From Lachnospiraceae bacterium UBA7205 (lineage in GTDB: Bacteria > Bacillota > Clostridia > Lachnospirales > Lachnospiraceae), in assembly GCA_002490665.1 (NCBI GenBank), contig DKUL01000024.1:1-18085 (forward strand): 18,085 bases of DNA, read 5' to 3'. The stretch's first letter is position 1. Every line of letters starts with the position of its first letter. Under the pieces are notes generated by a model. It was not told the DNA's origin, searched no databases, and saw nothing but the letters and a program-made list of their open reading frames with translations. Made by a program: the position numbers and the translations under genes. Below, piece by piece: positions 13,453 to 18,085 of the stretch.

Positions 13453-14445
13453 ATGACAATCGAGTTTACACGCGAAGATTTGCTCAAAAATATTTCGCAG
13501 AACGGTTATGCATATAGAAACACCCATGTGAAGAAAGTGACAGAAGTGAATGAGGATGTCGAAAAGCTTCAGGACAGCATGAGTTCCTTTAAAAAGTCTG
13601 TAAAATGGCTTAAGAAGTACTCATCGGGAGAGAGCTCAAAGACCAGGCTGGAGAAAGAACTCAAGTCGCTGTTAAAGACATATAATGAAATGAACGAGAA
13701 GGCAGACGGCATAGAAGACAAGGACTTACAAAAACAGATGTCCAAGCTTGAAAAGCTGTTTACGGATAATAGCAAGGCATTAAAAAAGATTGGCATTGAT
13801 AAAACGAATGGAAAATATAAGTTAAACAGCGATACCCTGGAAGATGCGGATGAGAAAGACATCAATGCGCTGCTTGTCGGGCATGAGTCTTTTATGAGCA
13901 GCGTGGACAGGGTACTGCGTAAGGTAGAGGACAGTGCTGATGACGCACATTACAGCAGGGTGAACCGGAAGATTACCAACGTTACAAATTATGATGAGGC
14001 GTCGGTGACACTGGCTGGTTTTATGACGCTTGCGCAGCAGACGCAGTCTGTGATGAGCCAGTATAACAATGTTGTCCAGTCGGGAAACTTGTCGGCGGAT
14101 GACGAGAAAAACATAAAAACTGATTTGATGTATTTTGCAGTATCGGTGTATAAAACCTACAGCGGAAAAGAGGAGACGGGAAGTCTCGAACAGCTGAACA
14201 AGCTTTGCAAGGACAATGAGGAGAAGCTCAATAAGCTTGGCATTACATTTGATGCGGATTACTCAAAATTGTCATTTGCGGCAGACACGGATTTGGAGAC
14301 GGCACAGTTCAGGCAGGCTTATGATGAACTGTTCGGGGAAAATGCAGAATTCGGGAAAAAGGTTTCGGAATATGCCTTGAATGTGTTCAACGGTATCATA
14401 AAACCGGATAAAATTGGTGTGTCGATTATTGATATGTCAGTGTAA
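13453..14445 (+). CDS. Uncharacterised helical protein with an internal duplication
   Basis: I do not recognise this 330-residue, Lys/Glu/Asp-rich soluble protein. It has no signal peptide or membrane helix, and residues 30-110 look like a coiled coil. Two segments resemble each other: KLEKLFTDNSKALKKIGI (98-115) followed by KYKLNSDTLED, and QLNKLCKDNEEKLNKLGI (247-264) followed by SKLSFAADTD. After each comes about 40 residues of helix ending in a hydrophobic segment. The pattern L-x-K-(I/L)-G-I then a loop and KL recalls the late part of flagellar cap proteins (FliD), but that is a weak likeness. GGAGGGA precedes the ATG; an in-frame ATG at 13438 sits before that site and is less likely. 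The gene has its own promoter and terminator. Confidence 0.75.
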   Translation: MTIEFTREDLLKNISQNGYAYRNTHVKKVTEVNEDVEKLQDSMSSFKKSVKWLKKYSSGESSKTRLEKELKSLLKTYNEMNEKADGIEDKDLQKQMSKLEKLFTDNSKALKKIGIDKTNGKYKLNSDTLEDADEKDINALLVGHESFMSSVDRVLRKVEDSADDAHYSRVNRKITNVTNYDEASVTLAGFMTLAQQTQSVMSQYNNVVQSGNLSADDEKNIKTDLMYFAVSVYKTYSGKEETGSLEQLNKLCKDNEEKLNKLGITFDADYSKLSFAADTDLETAQFRQAYDELFGENAEFGKKVSEYALNVFNGIIKPDKIGVSIIDMSV

Positions 14446-14450
14446 ATTAA

Positions 14451-14482
14451 AAGGGACTGTTTTCAGTCCCTTAATAATTTTT
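14451..14482. terminator. Shared terminator between convergent genes
   Basis: AAGGGACTG (14451-14459) and CAGTCCCTT (14464-14472) form a perfect 9-bp stem with a TTTT loop, followed on the + strand by AATAATTTTT. The hairpin touches the stop codon of the minus-strand gene ending at 14471, so it probably serves both directions. Confidence 0.85.
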
Positions 14483-15604
14483 CAGGTGATTCAGTTCTTC
14501 TGCGGCAATGGTTTTTTCAAGCCATTGGTAGCGGAACAGGGCGTAGCCGTTGTAACCTAATTGTTTTGCAGTGACATACTGGTAGGCGAGGTTCGTGTCG
14601 CTGGATGCCCATCCAAGGTCGGTTTTGGAATTGGTTCCGACCCTGTAGAGTGCAAGGCCGACGTAGATGGGAACCCCGCTTTTGTTTATTTTTATCCATG
14701 CGCTGCACCTGTCGGTAAACATTTGCTTTACACCGCTGCCTGTCATGTAGATATCTGTCCAGTATATCTGGGGCATGATGTAATCAATATATCCCGGCGC
14801 GGAGAGCCATGTGTCGATGTCCGCGCCCTGGCCGCGGGCATTGTCGGGATTTCCTGCCGGGCTGATGCCAAATGTGCAGGCAGGCTTTGCAGATTTTATG
14901 GCCTGGTACACTTGCAGGATTAGGGCATTGACATTTGCCTTTTTGGACGTAATATCTAATTGGTCTGCCATTCCCGGTACGTAGAAGTAATCGTCAAAGT
15001 GTATTCCGTCGACATCATATTTGCGAACGATTTCCCGGACGCCGTTCGTAATCAGATCCTTTGTTTCTTTCCGTGCCGGGTCAAGGGCAAGGCAGGTTTG
15101 ACCGCCAGGCGCTTTGTACTCGATTGTGTAAGGGCGGAACTGCTCATAGAAGGGCGTTGCCTTGAAGCTGGCTGTCGACTTGTTGTCGCGGGAGAGGCGG
15201 TAAGGGTTAATCCACGCCTCAAACTGTAAGTTCTTCTGGTGGGCAAGGTTTACCATAATCTGCAATGGGTCATACCCGGGATGGCTTCTGTCAGTGGAAA
15301 GCGATGCGGACCACGGATAATAATCGGAGGGGTACATGGCATCCCCCATGGCGCGCACATGCACGATTACGGTGTTCATGCCGTATCTGGCAACATTATC
15401 GTACATGGAGGAAAGCTTTTGTGTAAATTCCTGCTCACTTTTATCCTGCAGGGTTTCCTCAATGTCCAGAAAGGATATCCAGCAGGCTTTTTTGTCAGCG
15501 GCATTCGGTGCGGCTTCGGCGCGGAGCGCCGTGATGGGTGGCAGGGTCAGCAGCAGCACGGCAGCCAGTAGTGCTGCCAGTATTTTTTTCCGCATTTTTT
15601 TCAT
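14471..15604 (-). CDS. Secreted glycosyl-hydrolase-like 10 (DUF187) family protein
   Basis: This 377-residue protein has a signal peptide: a basic start MKKMRKK, a hydrophobic stretch 8-22 and a likely cleavage after ALRAEA (about 31). The remainder matches the GHL10/DUF187 (YngK-like) TIM-barrel family: VHVRAMGDAMYPSDYYPWS (81-99), FEAWINPYRL (128-137), DVDGIHFDDYFYVPG with candidate catalytic acids D204/D205, and DYIMPQIYWTD. The family is thought to cleave cell-wall or surface glycans, but substrates are poorly defined. AAGGAG lies 10 bases before the ATG. The AraC-type regulator ends 55 bases upstream in the same direction with no clear terminator, so the two may be one unit with the regulator controlling or co-expressed with the enzyme. 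Confidence 0.88.
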   Translation of the reverse strand: MKKMRKKILAALLAAVLLLTLPPITALRAEAAPNAADKKACWISFLDIEETLQDKSEQEFTQKLSSMYDNVARYGMNTVIVHVRAMGDAMYPSDYYPWSASLSTDRSHPGYDPLQIMVNLAHQKNLQFEAWINPYRLSRDNKSTASFKATPFYEQFRPYTIEYKAPGGQTCLALDPARKETKDLITNGVREIVRKYDVDGIHFDDYFYVPGMADQLDITSKKANVNALILQVYQAIKSAKPACTFGISPAGNPDNARGQGADIDTWLSAPGYIDYIMPQIYWTDIYMTGSGVKQMFTDRCSAWIKINKSGVPIYVGLALYRVGTNSKTDLGWASSDTNLAYQYVTAKQLGYNGYALFRYQWLEKTIAAEELNHLKNY

Positions 15605-15659
15605 AAAACATCATCTCCTTGTCTGGTAAGTGTCTGAAATTATTGTGATAAGTAATTTC

Positions 15660-16736
15660 TCAGTAGTTCCGAATATGTATGTTTCGGTAGTCTTTTGGGG
15701 TAACCCCATATTTTTCCTTAAAAAGGGCATAGAAATGCGTGCGGTTTGTGAATTTCAGCCTGGCAGCTATCGCACTGATGGATTCGCTGCTCTCCGTCAG
15801 GTATTGTGCCGCCTTTTTCAGGCAGAAGGTCATGCCGTAGTCATAGAGGCACATGTCGGTAAACTTGTTGACAATGCGGTTCAGGTAATCCCCGCTGTAG
15901 TGGAGCATCTGCTCCAGCTCGGTTCGTGTCATGCGTCCGTCGCTTGCCTCAAAAAGGCGGGTAATGCGTGCAAAGAGCAGAAAGTCACTATTTTTATCAA
16001 GGCGGATGCTGGTACAGTGGTAATGGTCCGGGGAGGACAGATAGGATAAAAAGGCACACAGCAGACCACGGATTTGGTACGAAGCGCCAAAGTCGGGGAA
16101 TAAAAGTGTGTGCACCATGGTTTCTGCCATGGCGTGCAGGCGGGGGGCAGGCAGATGGTTCTGGTATGCCGGAATAAAGTCAAGGTAAGCCCGCTCGCCG
16201 AGATTTTTCAAATCCGCAGTGATAAAGTGGTAGAGTGCACTGTTGTATATCTCTTTTTCAATGGAAAAGAGCGCGTTCTGTGCATAGGCAAACAGTTCTG
16301 TCACGAAATCCGGTGACAGACCAATATACAAAACCCTGCACTGGGACTGATAGTGTTCCATATGGCGCAGGTTTCTGTTGATAAGACAGCAGGAGCCTGC
16401 CGAGTAAAGATAGTCTTTTCCCTCTATGCGCTGGATAATTTTTCCTTCCAATACAATCACAAATTCAAAGAAATCATGAAAGTGCGGGGCATTTTTGGTG
16501 TAGGAATAGTTCTTTTTGGACAGCGTTTCCTGGTACAGGACGGCTTTTTCAAATGACAGTGTAACAATGTTTACGTAGTCTTCTGGTCTGGAGCCGTCGC
16601 AGTATTCCAGCGTGAGCTGAAACGGCACGTTCATATGGTAAAAGCGGCTGAAATCACTTTCTCCGTTCTGTACCTTGATGGAGGAGTCGCGGCTGTCCAG
16701 GGCTTTCTGCATATCCAGTTTGGCATCTTTTTCCAT
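15660..16736 (-). CDS. AraC-family transcriptional regulator with N-terminal cupin
   Basis: This 358-residue protein has a ligand-binding cupin-like part around residues 84-130 (PHFHDFFEFVIVLEGKIIQR and YSAGSCCLINRNLRHMEHY) and a C-terminal double helix-turn-helix over the last 100 residues, ending in SISAIAARLKFTNRTHFYALFKEKYGVTPKDYR, which is the AraC/XylS signature. Such proteins usually sense a sugar or related metabolite and activate nearby genes; the GHL10 gene downstream is the obvious candidate. The start at 16736 has TGGAGGAT just upstream; a longer frame from 16826 would translate the palindromic region and has no better ribosome site. The upstream 120 bases carry a perfect 11-bp inverted repeat and a repeated half-site that could be its operator. 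Confidence 0.9.
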   Translation of the reverse strand: MEKDAKLDMQKALDSRDSSIKVQNGESDFSRFYHMNVPFQLTLEYCDGSRPEDYVNIVTLSFEKAVLYQETLSKKNYSYTKNAPHFHDFFEFVIVLEGKIIQRIEGKDYLYSAGSCCLINRNLRHMEHYQSQCRVLYIGLSPDFVTELFAYAQNALFSIEKEIYNSALYHFITADLKNLGERAYLDFIPAYQNHLPAPRLHAMAETMVHTLLFPDFGASYQIRGLLCAFLSYLSSPDHYHCTSIRLDKNSDFLLFARITRLFEASDGRMTRTELEQMLHYSGDYLNRIVNKFTDMCLYDYGMTFCLKKAAQYLTESSESISAIAARLKFTNRTHFYALFKEKYGVTPKDYRNIHIRNY

Positions 16737-16792
16737 ATTAATCCTCCATTCTTGCCACTGCCCGTAAATTTGGGCGCAAGCACAAATTTGCC

Positions 16793-16816
16793 GTGTGAAA
16801 AATTTATTTTTCACAC
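16793..16816. promoter_or_regulatory. Perfect 11-bp inverted repeat upstream of the AraC gene
   Basis: GTGTGAAAAAT and ATTTTTCACAC flank a 2-base centre. The sequence TTTCACACTATCC occurs at 16809-16821 (overlapping the right arm) and again at 16848-16860, 39 bases apart, in the same orientation. The second copy contains the stop codon of the flavodoxin-like gene. It is a candidate operator, or less likely an AT-rich terminator for the upstream pair. Confidence 0.45.
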
Positions 16817-16854
16817 TATCCCCCATGCCGCCTTGTGCGGCTCAAAATTTCACA

Positions 16855-17514
16855 CTATCCTCTGTTTTGTCTTCCTAAATCCTTTGTTTTTCCGCCATTT
16901 GCCTTTACCATCTGGCGCCATCCCATCTGTGCCGCCATCCTGTAGAGAAATCTTGGAAAGGCAATTGATACATACTGGTTTTCTTGTGTTCCGTGCGCGC
17001 AGATTGTGTCTGCCATCGCGCGAAGCGCTTTTTCAACCGGTGCTTTTGGACCGTGACCGTTTTCCATGGTCGGCATCTGCATAAGGGCACCACCGCCGCC
17101 GACACCAATGCCGCCGCCCCAAATCAGACCCGTTTTTGCGCACCAGTTCTGCAGGACGCATAGTGCGGGCTCTGCCTGGATACCCTCGTAAAAACCACAG
17201 TTTACAATGCCATGGACATGTATGCTGTGATTCTTCCAGTCCGCGGATTCCAGCTGCATCAGGCATGACAGCAGATGTGCCGGAATCCCATCCACATAGA
17301 GCGGGCACGCGATAACGAGAACCGCTGTGTTTTGTAGTTCCACTTTTATTTTATCGGAAATGTTTGGTTGATTGCAACTGTATTCTGCAATTTGTGGCTT
17401 TTCAGAGCCGGATGCCATGTCGGTGCCAGTGATATATTTTTGCAGGTCTGCCAGGAGGGTGCCGCTGGCGCTGCGGTTTGCTTTGGGACTCCCGTTTATC
17501 AGTGCTACTTTCAT
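16855..17514 (-). CDS. Flavodoxin-fold NAD(P)H-dependent oxidoreductase-like protein
   Basis: This 219-residue protein opens with MKVALINGSPKANRSASG, the flavin-phosphate-binding loop of the NADPH-dependent FMN reductase/flavodoxin superfamily. Later segments fit the fold: VLVIACPLYVDGIPAHLLSC (66-84), which matches the P-x-Y-x-x-x-x-P loop, and VHGIVNCGFYEG (100-111). A glycine run, WGGGIGVGGGGALMQMP (132-148), is notable. It would transfer electrons from NAD(P)H through bound FMN to an unknown acceptor. There is no CxxCxxC motif. Its ATG overlaps the stop of the upstream partner in ATGA, so the two are translationally coupled. Confidence 0.82.
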   Translation of the reverse strand: MKVALINGSPKANRSASGTLLADLQKYITGTDMASGSEKPQIAEYSCNQPNISDKIKVELQNTAVLVIACPLYVDGIPAHLLSCLMQLESADWKNHSIHVHGIVNCGFYEGIQAEPALCVLQNWCAKTGLIWGGGIGVGGGGALMQMPTMENGHGPKAPVEKALRAMADTICAHGTQENQYVSIAFPRFLYRMAAQMGWRQMVKANGGKTKDLGRQNRG

Positions 17515-18011
17515 AAGGTTATGTTCTCCAGTTCTTTTGCTGTTTTGTAAAAACAGATATTTTTGATTAGTCCGTCATAATTGTCTGCGTTTGCGGCCAT
17601 GATGGCGCGCGCAGTTTGTTCTTCCGCCTGCGTAATGTTGTCACCATAAAAATATGCAGACAGGGAGATGACATTCTGATATCTGCGTTTATGGTGCATT
17701 TCGCCTTTTCGGAGCACGAAGTCCGGATGGATGTAGGAGATTGCCCGGTCCTGAACCATTTTTACAAATGGGCTTACACTGCCATAACAGCACTGGCTAA
17801 TCAGGATGAGCTCGGAGCATTGGCTCATCTTGGCTCCTGTGGTTTCATATCCGTCATGAATGACGCATGTTCCCGGCGTCTTGACCCAGCAACCGAAACA
17901 GCCGATGCAGTGGTGGATATTTCCGTGCGGCATGATTACCTGATAGTCGCCTTTGATGGAAAGACGCAGTGACGTGTTAAAATCTTTAATGTCTGTGATA
18001 ATTAATTTCAT
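17511..18011 (-). CDS. Flavodoxin-family protein with a CxxCxxC cysteine motif
   Basis: This 166-residue protein has the cysteine pattern C35-x2-C38-x2-C41-x7-C49 in CIGCFGCWVKTPGTC, as found in iron-sulfur flavoproteins and in related flavodoxin-fold reductases. The region after it (SELILISQCCYGSVSPFVK) corresponds to the P-x-Y-type flavin loop, but with CCYGSVSP. The N-terminus MKLIITDIKDFNTSLRL lacks the usual GSPR-x-SN phosphate loop. GGAGG lies 8 or more bases before ATG 18011; the frame continues upstream to an ATG at 18062 without a ribosome site. It overlaps the next gene by 4 bases, so the products probably act together. Whether an iron-sulfur cluster is bound is not known. Confidence 0.78.
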   Translation of the reverse strand: MKLIITDIKDFNTSLRLSIKGDYQVIMPHGNIHHCIGCFGCWVKTPGTCVIHDGYETTGAKMSQCSELILISQCCYGSVSPFVKMVQDRAISYIHPDFVLRKGEMHHKRRYQNVISLSAYFYGDNITQAEEQTARAIMAANADNYDGLIKNICFYKTAKELENITL

Positions 18012-18085
18012 CGTTTTATTTCCTCCATACCTTAGATTAACACAAATGTGGCTGGAAAGCATTAAGGGGAGGTTAATTTTTGATA
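18012..18085 (-). other. Leader and edge region of the flavodoxin-like pair
   Basis: It carries the GGAGG ribosome site and AT-rich sequence, but no clear -35/-10 pair. A run TTAACCTCCCCTTAA (minus strand) near the edge is a possible regulator site, which cannot be judged without the next bases. Confidence 0.3.

Noticed and set aside
15630..16049. A 139-codon + strand frame
   Set aside because: It is antisense to the C-terminal helix-turn-helix part of the AraC gene, which is clearly coding.
16737..16826. Longer AraC start at 16826
   Set aside because: The extension translates the palindrome and lacks similarity to the family; the start at 16736 has a strong GGAGG site.
1..18085. CRISPR array, tRNA or rRNA genes, transposase or integrase genes
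   Set aside because: No regularly spaced repeats, cloverleaf patterns or recombinase motifs were seen on either strand.

Overview
The window looks like chromosomal DNA from a low-to-mid GC anaerobic Firmicute of class Clostridia, most likely a gut-type Lachnospiraceae. This is inferred from gene content and order: the yaaR-holB-ricT-yabB-rsmI block, strong AGGAGG-type ribosome binding sites, a monodomain pyruvate kinase, a Gmk-like kinase of a type I associate with Clostridia, and an AraC/GHL10 pair. The yabA and yazA genes that sit in the Bacillus version of the block are absent, which argues against Bacilli. No rRNA, tRNA, CRISPR array, transposase or phage gene was seen.

Region 1 (1-4020, + strand) is accessory in character. 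It holds the 3' end of a probable AAA-ATPase/PD-(D/E)XK protein, a DinB-like protein, a WYL-domain regulator, a GyrI-like small-molecule-binding protein enclosed by a pair of inverted repeats, a PIN-like (NYN) putative ribonuclease and an HD-domain phosphohydrolase.

Region 2 (4051-10456, + strand) is a dense housekeeping run: pyruvate kinase, a guanylate-kinase-like protein, YaaR, DNA polymerase III delta-prime, RicT/YaaT, a YabB/TrmN6-type tRNA methyltransferase and RsmI. It matches the Bacillus subtilis tmk-yaaQ-yaaR-holB-yaaT-yabA-yabB-yazA-rsmI region, but the kinase upstream of yaaR is guanylate-kinase-like instead of thymidylate kinase. A long imperfect palindrome separates it from yaaR.

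Region 3 (10464-14445, + strand) consists of separately promoted genes. These are an acyl carrier protein with a near-consensus promoter and its own terminator, a structured repeat element, an unknown three-helix membrane protein, glucose-6-phosphate isomerase with promoter and terminator, and an unknown helical protein that appears internally duplicated.

Region 4 (14471-18011, - strand) converges on region 3 at a shared terminator. Read in its own direction it has two translationally coupled flavodoxin-fold proteins, an AraC-family regulator, and a secreted GHL10/DUF187 glycoside-hydrolase-like protein.

The most noteworthy non-coding signals are three different structured repeats. They are the inverted pair at 1708-1810 and 2301-2461, whose hairpins carry a compensatory base change; the palindrome at 6130-6225; and the element at 10788-10896, whose segments can pair in two mutually exclusive ways. 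No single complete novel system could be demonstrated.
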